Positions 22,129 to 34,734 are shown, numbered from the stretch's first letter. The stretch: DNA of 64,000 nucleotides from Pseudopyrenochaeta lycopersici (GCA_003313425.1 NHZP01000006.1:1426001-1490000), one strand, 5' to 3'. The notes: a model not told the origin generated them from the letters alone. Made by a program: numbers and translations.

Positions 22129-24992
22129 CTAGAGCCTGACACCCCTCACAAGTACCCAGAGAATGACTGGGACAATCACGTTGTCGTTGCCGCCTGTTAG
22201 CACCGCCTCGTTGAGGCTGGCGCCCGCCGCGCACAGCGCTGCCTTGGCTGTCGTAACGAGAGCGTCTCGAAGCCAGGACGACGCTGCCTTGGGGTGCGCG
22301 AGAGCGTCGCTCCAACCTAGGTGCAGCCAAGTCCTGGCGAAGACGAGGCCGATGGTGACGGCTACGGCAAAGGCGAGCGAGCCCTCGAGAGACTTGCCGC
22401 CGGCCCAGGGCCACTTTCTGCGTCCGTAGCGGCGCCCGATGAGAGAGGCTGCTGCGTCGCCCATACCGACGCAGACAACGCCTGCGACCATGCTTACGTC
22501 TCTTGTTTTGACTTCCCAGCCTTGCCATGGTTCGTCGCCAGTTCGCTCAACACCAGCAAGGGATAGCCAGAGCGGGATGGCGCATCCGATCAGCAGGAAG
22601 ATGTGTGATACGACGACTGGACCGCGGAGATCGCGTCCGTCGACGTACGGTGTGAGGAACCTGGCAATGGGCTTCGATAGAGGTGGGAGCTGCGATGCGC
22701 GGATGAGGTCGAGGAGGAGGAAGATGGCGAGCACCAGCGCGAGAGCCAACGCCACGAAACACGGGTCGATGAAGATCGTCGGAAGCAGCATGGCGACCAT
22801 TGTGCCATGGAAGACCTTCCGGCGCGTGTCCACTTCCACGACAGCAGAGAGCGAGAAGACGGATATCAGGCCAACAACGATTGTGCCTGCACAATAGACA
22901 CATAACAGGAGACGAGTATTTGCTTCGCCGAGGGTGATGTGCCGAATATACTCAGCAGGCGACAGGTTTCTCGACATCTCTGCCAGAGTGTCACCGTCGA
23001 GCATTGGGGGAAGTGATACCCACCAGTCCAGATTCCAATTAATGACCTCCCACCGCACTCTCGGAATGTTGCCAAACAGGTAACCTACCGCCCACCCGAA
23101 CGGCTCGTGATTATGCAGAGCGTACTTTCCAATAGCATAGCGGATGGGTCCGAGGATGGTGATGACCACAATCAGATAGAAGTACCCAGCATACAGCCAT
23201 TTTCTAGCCGTCGCTTGTGTTGGGGTTAGTGAGAGGTATGCCTGTGCAATGGACTTTGAGCGTTTTCGGTGCGGTAGTTTATGTGTTGCTGTGTGGTTCT
23301 CAGCTGCAAGGACAGGAAGCGTATTCCTCCTCTTTCGTCTCAGGCCGCCATTCACTTCGTCAGTCCGACCATTCAACCCTTCAAATCCTGTCCTCTTTGC
23401 TTCAACTGCCGACTGCGGCTCGCGTTCTTCCGCCAACAGCTTGCCGTTCCGCACAGAGTCCAGGATGTTTACTTTCAAACTCTTCGTTTTCTGCAATGGA
23501 TGTTGCAGGAACGTGTCATCCTCGTCTGCGTCGCTATCCGTCACGTCCCCTCTCGCAGGGGTTTGGTTGTTTTTGAGCCTCAGACCCTGATTCAAGACCT
23601 GTAGGAATGTCTGACGCGCTCTGATGACCTGTCCGGCTCGCCTAAGCCTCCACCGCGGGATTCGAGCAAGCGCAACACCCCACTTGAGCACCTTCCCACA
23701 AAGTATGAAGACGCTTAGTCCGCCTAGCCACATCAGGATGTTGAGGATGCCCGCTTGGGGCGAGTCGGAAAATAGGACCAGGTTTATGAGCCCAATCGAT
23801 AGCAGGTGCAGCTCCGCAGGTAGCAGACTGGTGGTAGTAAGGTAATAGAGAGGGGGGAGTAGTGCTTGGTGGAGCGGGAAGAGAGTAGCTAGAAGCTCAG
23901 GATGCAGTCCCTTATCCGGCGGGGGTAGTTTGAGTTTGTAAGGTTTCATTGCGAACAATCGCGATGGTATATCGGTGTTCTCAGCAGCAACCAGCGGCAA
24001 GATCGACAGAAGCCAATGGAGGTTTGAGTACCCCAGAGTCGCATTTCTAAACGGTATCACGCGTGGCGGCAACGCAGCCAGTCCAAGCAGGACATTCGGC
24101 AGCAGCACCTTCGGGAAGGAATCGAACAGGGATATCGAAATCACAACAGGCAGTATTGGCGGATACAGTATCGTAGCCGGATCAAAAGCGGCAGGGAGAT
24201 GGATCCGCCGTCGAAACTTGAGATGCGACTTTCTTCTCCACGAGTAGTATAGGATCCTGAGCGGGTAAAAACCCAGCGTAGTTCCCATGACAATCGCATG
24301 CGTCGCCAATTCTGCTACAAGCACATAAGCAACGTGCCATCAATGAAAACGCCAATATACATACCTCTATGCCATCCCAACAGCCTCTCCCAGCACGAAC
24401 ACCCCTGCACGGCAAGAAGACTGATTCCCGCCAGCAACGCCGTCTCCGTCGTTCGCCTTACAAGCTCGTTCCGCCGCCTCTTTCTATATTTCTGCCGCGC
24501 CGCCTTGGCCTCCTCATCTGTGAACGAGGGCTCGCCTCTGCGCGGCCCCTTGGTGCTGCTTTCGAAATAGTCTTCCGAGAACTTCTTGGCCTCGTCGTCA
24601 ATCTGCGTCGGGGTCAGCAGGGGACTGGCCCAATCTTCCTTTCCCGATCCACGCGGCTCCCGGAGGCCCTTGTGCAGGCGCAAGGGCGGGGCGGGCAGCG
24701 CTTTGACGAAGCTGTATCCTTCGTCGTCTGCCTCGGTGCCGCTTTCGCTCGGCGATTGGGAGATTTTCCTGCGCTTCCTGCCGTCCTCGTCGGATATTGT
24801 GCCGTCGGTGGAGCGCAGCGGGGTGGGCGGTTGTGAAGGAGAATCGTTTGCTCGGTCTGGGGAGTACTTCTTAATCTGGTCCCCGTGGCGAAGGTACGGG
24901 TGCGGCGAGCGGCGGAACAGCTCGAGGGCTTCAATTTGATCCAGCGCAAGCCCGTCGCTGTGGGCGTCTGGCGGTTCGCTCTCTTGCGCCAT
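22129..24992 (-). CDS. SEC59: Dolichol kinase
   Basis: ER membrane kinase that phosphorylates dolichol using CTP for N-glycosylation, O-mannosylation and GPI anchor synthesis. Two exons, 24992-24365 and 24314-22129; 2814 nt, 937 aa. The 50-nt intron has a GTATGT donor and a TTGTAG acceptor and falls in the first membrane segment. The first 180 residues are hydrophilic and Ser/Pro/Lys-rich. Many membrane segments follow, with another soluble loop in the middle (NGKLLAEEREPQ... region). The C-terminal quarter has the CTP-binding signature GDAAASLIGRRYGRRKWP followed by KSLEGS, diagnostic of the DGK1/SEC59 family. The start is the first ATG (MAQESEPP); the frame is open 9 codons further up but without ATG. 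Fungal homologues commonly have such N-terminal extensions. Confidence 0.93.
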
Positions 24993-25751
24993 AATGTGTG
25001 CTTCCAGCTCTTCTGGCACTTCTCCTGCCTGTCACAGCTCTTTCAGACTCAGGAATAATGGATCATTCTCGAGCTTCGCGCATGGGTGGGTGTATGCTGC
25101 TATTTAGGTCGACTGCGAAGGATGCATTTGCGGAGGGCTGAGAAAGTCCAGTGTATACGAGGGCGCATTCAATCACGACTGCGCAAAAGCAAAACGAGCG
25201 AGGGGGAGTATGCAGGTGCAACGCTTTCAATGCTCAACAGTCTTATAGGTGTGGCTTGCAGAGCCATGCCTGCGAGGGCGTGACCGAGGGCTCTCACATG
25301 TTTGGCGGCCTGGCGCGTTGAGAACGCTGACGTTGCGGATCCACCCTTTCGGAATGCTTCCGGTGCCTCCACCACCTTGGACACATTGCACGACGTGTTC
25401 TGCACCTTCAGCTACGTCCAATGTGTTGCCCGGTCTACACTCTGGTCACACATATAACTACTAGGAACTGCCATTGCACATCTGGTGACGCAGCTATATC
25501 ATTCTCCAAGAGTCTTAATGTCTTATCGATAAGGCGCTAACATGGACTGCTCCCAGCAAAGCCCTGGCAAAGTTACATCATCCTCGGCGACAATGCGGAT
25601 GTCAGAACAGTGAGACAGTGCAGACGACAGGAATGATTGCTTGCAGAATGCTTCTTGAATCCGGCTAGCTATGCTGTCATATTATCGTACATGATCATCA
25701 CGCTTCTCCTGCATGGCTATCATGGTGCATTGGAACCCAGGCGTATTCCAT
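24993..25751. other. Intergenic region, no gene seen
   Basis: About 760 bases between the dolichol kinase start and the RPT4 stop, both on the minus strand. No supportable gene or RNA. Confidence 0.45.
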
Positions 25752-27030
25752 CTACAGCTTCTGGTACTCTAGCTTGCCTTCCAACTTCTTTGACTCGGCC
25801 ATCTTGCGAACCGCCTTGTTGAAGTCGTCCTGGTTGATTGAGTCTCGGTAGTCCTTGATGGCGAAGAGACCACTGCGATTGTTAGCTTGTGTTATCAAGG
25901 AAGTGAAGCGCACTTACGCCTCTGTTACGACGTTTCGCAGATCAGCACCGTTGAAGCCGTCGCTCATCTTGACTATGCTCTCAAAGTCGATCTCGCCATC
26001 CGTCACTACACTAGCGGAATGGATCTTCAAAATCTCGAGACGGCCAACCTCATTCGGTAGGGGGATTTCAAGCTTTCGATCGAGACGTCCAGCACGGAGC
26101 AGGGCAGGGTCGAGTGTGTCTGGTCGATTTGTAGCCATGATAATCTTGGTCTGCCCGAGGTAGTCGAAACCGTCCAACTGATTCAGCAGCTCCATTAGTG
26201 TTCGTTGAATCTCTCGATCTGCTGATGTGCCCTCTGAGAATCTTCGTCCGCCGATAGCATCGATTTCGTCCATGAAGATGATACAGGGCTCGTGCTCCTT
26301 TGCGTAGCCGAACATCTCGCGGATGAGGCGCGCCGACTCTCCAATGTACTTGTCGACAATCGCCGAGGACACGACTTTGAGGAAGTTGGTCTCCAGACTG
26401 CTTGCTACGGCTCGCGCTAGAAGTGTTTTTCCGGTACCTGGTGGCCCGTAGAGGAGGACACCCTTTGGCGGCTTGATGCCTACTCGCATAAACAGCTCTG
26501 GGTTCTTCAGCGGCAGCTCGATAACCTCTCGCAGCTCGCGAATCTGCTCGTTCAGACCACCAATACCGCCGAAGCTGACCTGTCCGGGATCTTCCAGCGA
26601 CATATTGTAGACAAGCGGATCGACTTCGCGGGGCAGCATGCGCATTATGGTGAGGGTGGTCATGTCTAGGGCAACGCGGGTTCCTTGCTTTAGCTTCACC
26701 TTGTCGACCTTTGACCGGCATCCTACAACGTATCGGGGTCCTGACGAGGCCTTGACAATGACTGTCTCTGTTAGCATCCTGAGCCTGCATATACGCTCCA
26801 TACTGTGACATACATCTCTCTTCATCCAGCTGCTTTAGTACCTCGCCTATTATCTGGCCCACGCTCTGCAGCGCCTTGATGTTGTCCTCTGACACGTCAA
26901 AGTCATGCTGGAGGCCCTTGATCTCCAACCGCAGCGACTTCAGCTTTGCCTCCCACTCCCTTGACTCCAAGAGCTTCGACTTGTACCCTTCCAGTGCGTG
27001 CTCACGCTCCGGATCGCTGCTGCTGCTCAT
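25752..27030 (-). CDS. RPT4: 26S proteasome regulatory ATPase subunit Rpt4
   Basis: AAA+ ATPase of the 19S base ring; unfolds and feeds ubiquitinated substrates into the 20S core. Three exons: 27030-26814, 26761-25918 and 25872-25752; 1182 nt, 393 aa, the expected length. An N-terminal coiled coil (about 10-70) leads into the OB-fold. Walker A GPPGTGKT is at residues 178-185, Walker B is IIFMDEID, and the second region of homology contains the [17 protein letters not shown] stretch. Introns are 52 and 45 nt with GTATGT and GTAAGT donors. The start is the ATG after the run of CT-rich bases at 27030. It is divergent from RRP9, with 358 bases between start codons. Confidence 0.96.
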
Positions 27031-27388
27031 GGTGATAGAATGTGGGGTGTGGCGTGGTGTTCGCGTGTCTGAGAGGCGGCTCAGGCGGTGATGCGAGACG
27101 GGAGTTTGCTGCGGCGGAGATTATATTGCGGATGTTTTCGGGCCCTTCGGAGATACCAGGGCGGTCTGAGTCGAGAGAGCCGAGCAGACAAGCGCTCGTA
27201 GACGGTGGTGGACGGTGGAGATGCGGATGTGTCTCGCTCACCTTGTCGGTGGAGCTCTAGGATGGCGCACGGGCGCCAAGCAATCCCGCCGTCGCAGAGC
27301 AGTCGGCGTCAGAAAAAAAGTTCGCCGATGGATTTTCTGAGAACTTCAAGTGCGACAGCTCCGCCCTCGACCTTCTGCAGCCACAGCA
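27031..27388. promoter_or_regulatory. Bidirectional promoter between RPT4 and RRP9
   Basis: 358 bases separate two divergent start codons of a proteasome and a ribosome-biogenesis gene. I found no exact GGTGGCAAA proteasome element. A shared promoter is inferred from layout only. Confidence 0.6.
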
Positions 27389-29161
27389 ATGTCCTCCTTC
27401 TTCACAACCCCGGCCTCGCAGCGGAAGAGAAAGAGAACAGAGGGCGGAACCACAAATGGCTCCAAGCGGCGGACCACGGACTCGAACGCCTCGCGCCCTG
27501 CCCGAAATCCCCGCCAGGCGGAACGAGAAGAGTCGATAAGTGGGAGTGACATCTCAGACGATGGCGCAGATGCTTTCGACGACGCGAATGGCGACTCAGA
27601 ATCGTCAGAAGACGAACATGAGACGGCGGCGGAAAAGCGTCTGCGACTGGCAGAGCGCTATCTCCAAAACATACGGAATGAAGTAGAAGAGGAAGTCGGC
27701 TTCGATGCGGCCCAGATCGACAAGGACTTGATAGCAGAGAGGCTGAAAGAGGATGTGGCGGAGACAAAGGGCAAAATATACCGATCAATTGCGGCAGAGC
27801 TGGACTTTGAGCAGGCAACCCACGTGTCTGGGTACTCAGGCCTGCAGAAGGCAATCACAGGATGCGCACTGCGACTGCCGTACGCCTGGACTATCAGCAA
27901 AGATCTGGTCGTGGAGAAGTGGGAGATTGCAGACCCCAAATCTTATGCCCCGGATCCCAGCAGACCCTCAAATGTCACCCCTCGAAGAACTCCCAAGAGA
28001 CTCTTCTGGCGAAAAGGACACAAGGACAAGAAGGGCGATAGAGATTACCTCGGCCACACGGGCGAGATTATATCAATCGCTGTGTCAGACTCTGGGAAAT
28101 ATCTTGCAACCGGCGACAAGCATGCCCGTTTGATCATCTGGGACGCAGAAACCCTCACACCTCGCCATCTTTTCACTCGACATCGAGATGCAGTCATGTC
28201 GCTTTCATTCAGAAGAGGGACCGAGCAACTCTTTTCGGGAGGAGCAGACCGTGCAGTAATCGTTTGGAGTGCGCCTGAATCAGCATACATTGAGACCTTG
28301 GTTGGTCATCAGGACATCGTCGTTGGTGTTGCTGGTGGACTGGAGTCCAACCAAGAGACTTGTGTCAGTGTCGGTGCACGAGACCGAACCGCGCGATTAT
28401 GGCGGGTAGTTGAAGAGAATCAGCTCGTCTTCCAAGGCGGCGGCACAGCGAGACAGAAAGGCTTGGACAAGCTCCGCAAGGGTCGATTCGGCAAGAATGT
28501 AGAAGACAAGGAGACAACTAAGGATGAGGAGGATAATGGCGCTGATGACGATGGCGATCCGCCAATCGCCTATGCAGAGGGCTCCATTGACTGCGTCGCT
28601 CTCCTCGACGCCAGCTTATTCGTCACCGCTGCAGATAACGGCGCCTTGTCGCTCTGGTCTATCAACAGGAAGAAGCCTCTATTCACATACCCGCTCACCC
28701 ACGGTCGAGACCCACGTCTTCTACCAGAGCAAATGTCAGCAAACGACGATGCTGCTACATCAGTCCAGCCAGGGCCACGATTACCCCGATATGTCACAGC
28801 ACTTGCGACAGTACCCTTTGCCGACCTCATTCTCACTGCGAGCTGGGATGGCTGGATACGGGCGTGGAAGATCTCAGCAGACAAGAAGAGTATTGAGCCA
28901 GTCGCGAGGGTTGGCCGAGTACCACTCGAAGATCCCGAGGATGCTGTACTCATTCGTGGCATCGTAAACGGGCTTTCAATACAAGAACGAGGAGACAGAG
29001 GCAAGGATGGTTTGTGTATAGTAGCTGCGGTTGGAAAAGAGCCGCGACTGGCTCGCTGGATGTCAGGAAAAGTTAAAAATGGTATCTATGTATTTGAAGT
29101 GCCACGGAAAAGCCTGGTCAATGGCACGGCGAGCGACGACGAACCAGAGGAAATGGCTTAG
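27389..29161 (+). CDS. RRP9: U3 snoRNP WD40 protein Rrp9 (U3-55K)
   Basis: WD40 protein that binds the box B/C motif of U3 snoRNA for pre-18S rRNA processing in the nucleolus. A single exon of 1773 nt, 590 aa. The N-terminus is basic (SQRKRKRTEGG) and then strongly acidic (residues about 45-80), as in Rrp9. The family-specific segment AERYLQNIRNEVEEE...FDAAQIDKDLIAERL precedes the propeller. WD-type repeats include SIAVSDSGKYLATGDKHARL and DRTARLWRV. An acidic insertion lies between repeats (around DKETTKDEEDNG). The start is the ATG at 27389 in context AGCAATG; the upstream frame is open for 13 codons without ATG. It ends tail-to-tail with the acetyltransferase gene, 109 bases away. Confidence 0.94.
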   Translation: MSSFFTTPASQRKRKRTEGGTTNGSKRRTTDSNASRPARNPRQAEREESISGSDISDDGADAFDDANGDSESSEDEHETAAEKRLRLAERYLQNIRNEVEEEVGFDAAQIDKDLIAERLKEDVAETKGKIYRSIAAELDFEQATHVSGYSGLQKAITGCALRLPYAWTISKDLVVEKWEIADPKSYAPDPSRPSNVTPRRTPKRLFWRKGHKDKKGDRDYLGHTGEIISIAVSDSGKYLATGDKHARLIIWDAETLTPRHLFTRHRDAVMSLSFRRGTEQLFSGGADRAVIVWSAPESAYIETLVGHQDIVVGVAGGLESNQETCVSVGARDRTARLWRVVEENQLVFQGGGTARQKGLDKLRKGRFGKNVEDKETTKDEEDNGADDDGDPPIAYAEGSIDCVALLDASLFVTAADNGALSLWSINRKKPLFTYPLTHGRDPRLLPEQMSANDDAATSVQPGPRLPRYVTALATVPFADLILTASWDGWIRAWKISADKKSIEPVARVGRVPLEDPEDAVLIRGIVNGLSIQERGDRGKDGLCIVAAVGKEPRLARWMSGKVKNGIYVFEVPRKSLVNGTASDDEPEEMA

Positions 29162-29255
29162 CCCGGCTTAGCTCAAGCCATCTGCATAATTTGGAGTTTT
29201 GCACAGCATCTAGATACCAATCTGATTAAGCATGTGCATCTATACCTGAACATAC

Positions 29256-29270
29256 CTCTCTCTCTCTCTT
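29256..29270. repeat. Short (CT)n run
   Basis: CTCTCTCTCTCTCTT in the 109-base gap between the convergent RRP9 and acetyltransferase stops. Confidence 0.8.
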
Positions 29271-30174
29271 TTACTCCTCATATCTCACCACCCTCGAAAA
29301 CCCCTCCAATCCCACCTTCCCCTCCACATCCACCAACCTTCCCCCCACAACTGCCGTCCTCAACTCCACCTCCCCAAAATAATTCGGCTCCGCGCTCGTC
29401 CTCGCGAACCCCAGCCCTTCAAATAACAGTATACTCCTCACATTCTCCTTGTCGATCTTGACACGCAGATACTTGAGCACCCTCTCACTCCCTCCTGCCC
29501 CATCCCCACTGCCGCTATACTCGGCCAGAATAGCGGATTGAGACATGGTAATGTACCACAGGAATCCCAACAAAGTTTCTCGCGCATGTCCCCTGCCCCG
29601 CGCGGAAAGGACGGCGATCATGATTTCCAGCTCGCCAATGACTGCTTTCTTCTTCGTCTTACTACCTGCACTTACTTCTGCGCTTTCTTCGTCGTCATCT
29701 TCGTCGTCGTCGTACAGGAAGAGATTCACATCCCCGATCATAGCCCCCGGCCCGTCGTGCTTGCCTGGCGCGATCCGGACACCCTCCTCCCCCTGGGGTG
29801 CAGGAGGAGTATCTGGAGGCAAGGGAGACGTGCATACGATGAAGGTTAGTTTGTCCGGGTCCTGGCGCCAGGAGGCTTGCATGGCATATTCCTCAGCGAG
29901 CGTGAGGGGTTCTGATGCGGTGAGTTTTTGGAGTTCCTGGTGGTGTTAGGATGGATGACGGTGAGGTAATGTAGGGTTGGACAATAGGCTGGAGAGTTGT
30001 GTGATTGGGGGGTGCTGCTTGTACCTCATCTTGCATCCATTCGTGGTAGGTGGGCACGTGGTGGGCGCTGTAGGGGACGAGGAGAATATTGGGGGTGATA
30101 ATTGCTGAGGAGATTAGTTGATGTGAAAGACAAAGTGGCGTTAATACTATACTGTCATTTTCATTAAGTTTCAT
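29271..30174 (-). CDS. GNAT acetyltransferase, NAT9-like
   Basis: Predicted N-acetyltransferase of the NAT9 family (GNAT fold, acetyl-CoA dependent). Three exons: 30174-30153 (only 22 nt), 30104-30025 and 29936-29271; 768 nt, 255 aa. Joining them yields MKLNEN..., then ILLVPYSAHHVPTYHEWMQD and ELQKLTASEPLTLAEEYAMQ, the diagnostic NAT9 N-terminal block. The acetyl-CoA region reads ARGRGHARETL (the RxxGxA-type loop), and KIDKENVRSILLFEGLGF is the conserved C-terminal GNAT motif. An acidic/Lys insertion (DDDEDDDEES) lies between strands. Intron 1 (30105-30152) has an unusual GTATAG donor; intron 2 (29937-30024) has GTACAA and CACCAG. Substrate is unknown here. Confidence 0.88.
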
Positions 30175-30661
30175 GTCTGTAGCGTTGGGTGTTGAATTTT
30201 TGAAAAGTTCAACAATGGTGAGTAGTACGGAAAAAAACTATCCTATACCTGGACGGAATTCAATCCAGGATCACGACCAGAAATGGGCCTTGTTGTTCAA
30301 TCCGAATGTGATACTCGAAGGTCTTCAACAAAGTAACTTCAACACCGAAGCTGGAAACTCGCATGTATAGTCGCTATGCAAAGGTAGCGCCCGTCGGGTT
30401 GTCTCGGCAAGACTATCTGAATACCAACTTCACTCCCTGACCACCTCTCCTACTCCTCCCAAATCGCCCCTCGCAATCCATCCCTGCGACTCGGTAAAAT
30501 TAATCCTAGGCCTCAGCATCCTCCGTGTACACCCAAGGACAAGGCCATCAAGCCCTCCTGCGCCCGCGGACAAATATGCGCGGAGGATCAGGTACTCCGT
30601 TCAACTCCGTGTGATCCTGCCAACTACACTATCCACCGCCCACCTCACCAACGCAACGCCC
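30175..30661. other. Intergenic region, divergent promoters
   Basis: About 490 bases between the starts of the acetyltransferase and epimerase genes, which point away from each other. One short plus-strand open frame (30173-30370) overlaps the acetyltransferase start and is not supported. Confidence 0.45.
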
Positions 30662-31967
30662 ATGGAGCAAATCCCCGTCTTGGTCACTGGGGGATGTGGA
30701 TTCCTAGGCACGGCAATTGTTTCCGCGCTCGTGGAGAGTAAGAGATTCGCTGTTACTGCAATCGATATCAGCCCTCCTGCTCTTGGCAGTTCCTCCTTCG
30801 CAAACGATGTACGCTACGTCCGTTGCAATATCCTGGACCAGGACGCCCTGCAGAAGGTCTTTAATGAAGCTCGCCCTGCAATTGTTGTGCATACCGTTGG
30901 CGTTTTCCCGCTGGGCATCCGCCGGTACTCAATGAAGGGTAAGGACGTCGTGTTCAGGGTTAACGTCGATGGCACGAGGAATGTCCTGGATGCTGCGAAA
31001 GAGTGTGGTGCCAAGGGACTCGTGTACACGAGTAGTGTTACCGTTGTGCTTGATGAGTTGGACAAGGACTTTAAGAATGTAGACGAGAGTTGGCCGACTG
31101 GACGGGCGAATACGAGTTATGGATTGAGCAAGGTAGTTTCTATCTTTCTTTTAACATTAAATCTCAACTCTCCTCTCACACATCTCTCCATCTTCATCTT
31201 TCTCACAAACAAAAGTTCAAAAGGGGGTTTTTTCAATATCCTTTCCTTTCACATCACTTACTACTCCGTACACCCTGTACAGTTTCTAGTCTGACAGCTC
31301 CGCAGGCCATCGCAGAAGACATCGTCCTCTCAGCAAACACCCACGACTTCGTCACCTGCGCCCTGCGCTCTGCCCCCATCTTCGGCCCCAACGACACAGC
31401 CTGCATCCCGACCATCCACGCCTGCATTGCAGGCGGGCAAACGCCCTTCATCCTCGGCTCAGGCACCAACCTGCAAGACTACGTGTACGTCGACAACGTC
31501 GCCGACGCACACGTCCTGGCCATCAGCAACCTGCTCAACTCGCAGCGCGCCGCCGGCGAAGCCATCTTCATCACCAACGGCGAGCCCGTCACCGCGCGCG
31601 ACCTGTGCATCGCCGTGTGGAAGGAATTCAGGCACGTACCCAGATTCCAGGTCGAGGTTCCGGAGCGCCTTGCCTGGTGGATGGGCTGGGGTGCCGAGTG
31701 GGTGGGCTGGCTGACGGGGACAGAAGGCGTGCTGAGTCGTGGGATTGTAAGTGACGGGTGTAGACATCGGTATGTTAGTATTTCGAAAGCGAGGCGGATA
31801 TTGGGTTATCAGCCGAGAGTTAGTTTGGAAGAGGGGCTCCGGAGAAGTTGTCAGGTAAGGATAATACCCTCTATTCACAGTTTCAAGTTCTGTAAAGTCG
31901 AGAATCATGACATGTTGACAATTTCTAGCAATACCGCAAGCGGGTTAATGAGCGATCGAAAAGGTGA
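30662..31967 (+). CDS. NAD-dependent epimerase / 3-beta-hydroxysteroid dehydrogenase family protein
   Basis: Extended short-chain dehydrogenase with a Rossmann fold; in fungi the nearest functional relatives are sterol C-4 decarboxylase (Erg26-type) and related 3-beta-HSD enzymes. Three exons: 30662-31132, 31306-31854 and 31929-31967; 1059 nt, 352 aa. The NAD-binding motif is TGGCGFLG near residue 9. The catalytic pair is YGLSK (Y-x-x-x-K), followed by DYVYVDNVADAHVLA, typical of the 3-beta-HSD family. Intron 1 (173 nt, CTGAC branch, GCAG acceptor) starts directly after the catalytic Lys codon. Exon 3 encodes only 12 residues (QYRKRVNERSKR). The substrate cannot be assigned from sequence alone. 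Confidence 0.88.
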
Positions 31968-32409
31968 TTGCATTTTCTGCCCCGTTCAATGGTGTTGTTG
32001 AGTTTTTGGTAGCAACGCCATTGTCTTGCCATGACTTTAGCATTTACTACATGAATATCGATATATCCCCATTCTGAGTAATGAAAACTCCAATTGGCGG
32101 ATTCAAGCTATCCCGATATTTATACGAATTAGCTTCTTCGGCGATTCGCAAGCAAGCAGGCCTGCACATCACAGTTTACAGGAAGACCAATACGGAAACC
32201 AGAAAGGCGAAACGTCTATTCCTGTCTCTAAACTTCACAACTCCCACTACGTAATCACCAAAGTTATGGGTGTAGAAAATGAATTATGAATCAATATCAT
32301 CCATCAATCATTGTATTCGTCGTATGCTCACTTTTGCTCATACAAAATGCACGCTGATGAAAGCACACACCAAATATCTAAATCCCTCGCTCAAACATCC
32401 ACCATCCAC
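31968..32409. other. Intergenic region between convergent genes
   Basis: About 440 AT-rich bases between two converging stop codons. Nothing else seen. Confidence 0.45.
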
Positions 32410-34734
32410 CTAACCAATAACCTCCTCACTCTCCTCGATAATCTCCTCAACAATCTCTTCAATCTCCTCCTTATGGCCGTCTTCTGCCTCACCAGGCGTC
32501 TCGCCCTTGAGTGCGCTCAACTCGATATCCGCACCCTCCTCGCGAAGCCTCTCCGTGACGTCCTCACGCCACCTGCGCCACTCCTCGAGCATCTCCCTGC
32601 GTGCCTCAACCACAGCCTTGTTGGCAGAGCTCTTCTTGGCAATATCCTGCTCGTCAAAGACCTTGGAGTAGTTGCGGAGATTCTTGCGAATCTCGGCTTG
32701 CTCCTCCTTGGAAAGGAAAGTGGGTGGACGCGGGCGCCAGAGAAGCTGTTTGAAGCCTTCAATGGCCTCTTCGCGGAGAAGAGTGCCCTTGAAGTCGTAG
32801 AGGTGGTATCCGTTTTCCATCTAGTAGAGCATTAGTAATGTAATTACAGACGAGATTGAAAATAACTTACACGGTGACGGAAAGCACTTGCAACAGTGGC
32901 GACATAGCGGCCCGTTGGGTCCCACTCAATGTCAGTCACACCATAGTGCTCGTGCGTATCCATGAGCTGCAGATTGGCATTCAGCTCCTTGTCACCCTTC
33001 TCGGACTCATCCTTTGGCTTCTCGAAGCTGAGATCCCAGAACTCGAGTTCAAAGGACTGTTGGGATTGGAGAGCAGCAACAACGACAAAGCGACCCTTTG
33101 GTGACCAGTAGATGGCATTGCTGTTCTTCTTGTCGACAGTACGGATGTGACGGAAATTACCGGGAGCACCACCCTTGAGCTTCTCGGGGGCGAAGAATGA
33201 GACGGCAGTCTTGGGACCAACTGCGGCACCCTGGATGACCTCTCCGGTTGTGATGAGTACAAAGCGGTTGCCCTTGGGCTCCCAGGCGAAGTTGATGACA
33301 GTGTCTTTGATTGAGTCGACGACTTCAACGGGCACACCCTTTTCGCGAACACGGAAGATCTCCAGGTTGGTGGCGAGCGACTTCTTGGACTTGGAATGAC
33401 GATCGACCTTGACGCAGACGTAGGCGGCTTCGGATTGCCAGTGCAACTTGGCATCAGAGACGTTGAAGAGATTTCGAGTACGGACAATCTCCTTTGATGG
33501 AACGGACATGAGACCGACCTTGGCGGGATTGCTGCCCAGCTCGGGTGTCCAGTAACAGAAGAGTTGCTCGTATGTCTTGATCCCGTCTCTCTTGGGGGTA
33601 GCGGGAGCCCACTCAAAGTCCATGACGCCTTCGATCTTGATAGACTGCTTGTCGAGCAGGTTCATTTTCGGTAGCTCGTAGATGGAGATAGACTGGCCCT
33701 GGGTCATACGCGCAACATACTTGTCGTCAGCCGACCACTTGAATGTTGGCCACTGTAGCTTCTTCTTGATAGGGTTGCCGTCTGCATCGACACCGCCTGG
33801 TACGTCAATCGTAGCGAACGAGCGCAGGGGCTTGCCAGTTGCGATATCCCAGATGACGTAGTTCTTGCCGTCCTCTTCCAGCGAAAGCGAGGGAACCGGG
33901 TTGTTCTCGTCGACCTGCAGTGGGCGATGCGACCAGGTGGTGAGATATTTTTCGTTGGGCGAGTAGTCGACCAGGTTGACGCCGGGATGCGCAAATCGCT
34001 TTTGCCTGCTCCACGCCTTGCCGCCCCACAGTTGCACACCCTGGGCGTGCATCGAGGTGAGATATGTTCCTTGCGGCGACCACTGAATAAACGACTCGGT
34101 CCAGTTCTCGCGGTCCACCACGGGATCTGGCTGGTCTTCCTTCTCGTTCCAGAAGACGCCGACCTTCTCGCCGCGGTACATGGCTATCTGGTCACGGCTG
34201 TCTGAGTCGCCGAGCCACCATCTCAAGTGCTCCTTCTCCTCAAATGGCGGGATCTCGGGCGCGTGGTACTCCTCGTCGATGCGGCCCTCCTTTCCGTAGC
34301 GGTCGATGTCTGTGAGCTTGTTCACGGCCATGGTGTGCTTCTTGTCAAGCGCGGTTCCGTGGAGCTGCTTGACGGCGGCGACAGCCTCGGCGGGCGCGCT
34401 GTATTCGACAAAGGCATACCTGTCGCCATCAGCCAAAGTTCCTCCCCTCCAACTCGCCAACGTACCCCTCAGTCTTGCCGTTCTCCGCAACTGGCATGTG
34501 TACACCATCCTCCTTTACCTTGCCCACAGTGTTCAGTTTTCTCAGCACAAACTTGACCAGCTTGGCTTTGCTGTCCTCGGGCACGACGGGCAAGCCGTCG
34601 ATCACGACAAACGCGTCGAGCCCCTCATCCAGGCGGACCTGGAATTGTTCTTCAATGTCGGTAAAGTCGATTTCGTTCTCGTCGAATTCGTCAAAGTCGC
34701 CGTCTTGCGGCAGATTCTCGTATGAAGGCGCCAT
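32410..34734 (-). CDS. PRT1: Translation initiation factor eIF3 subunit b
   Basis: Core scaffold subunit of eIF3, required for 43S preinitiation complex assembly on the 40S ribosome. Three exons: 34734-34466, 34419-32871 and 32820-32410; 2229 nt, 742 aa, typical. The N-terminal acidic region is followed by an RRM ([12 protein letters not shown]... to [13 protein letters not shown]), which is split by a 46-nt intron. A beta-propeller follows (e.g. [21 protein letters not shown] and [14 protein letters not shown]). The C-terminal helix ([12 protein letters not shown]... to the Glu-rich end) is the eIF3i/g-binding region. Donors are GTACGT and GTAAGT. The start ATG at 34734 is in the context GCGCCATGG-like on the sense strand. 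Confidence 0.95.
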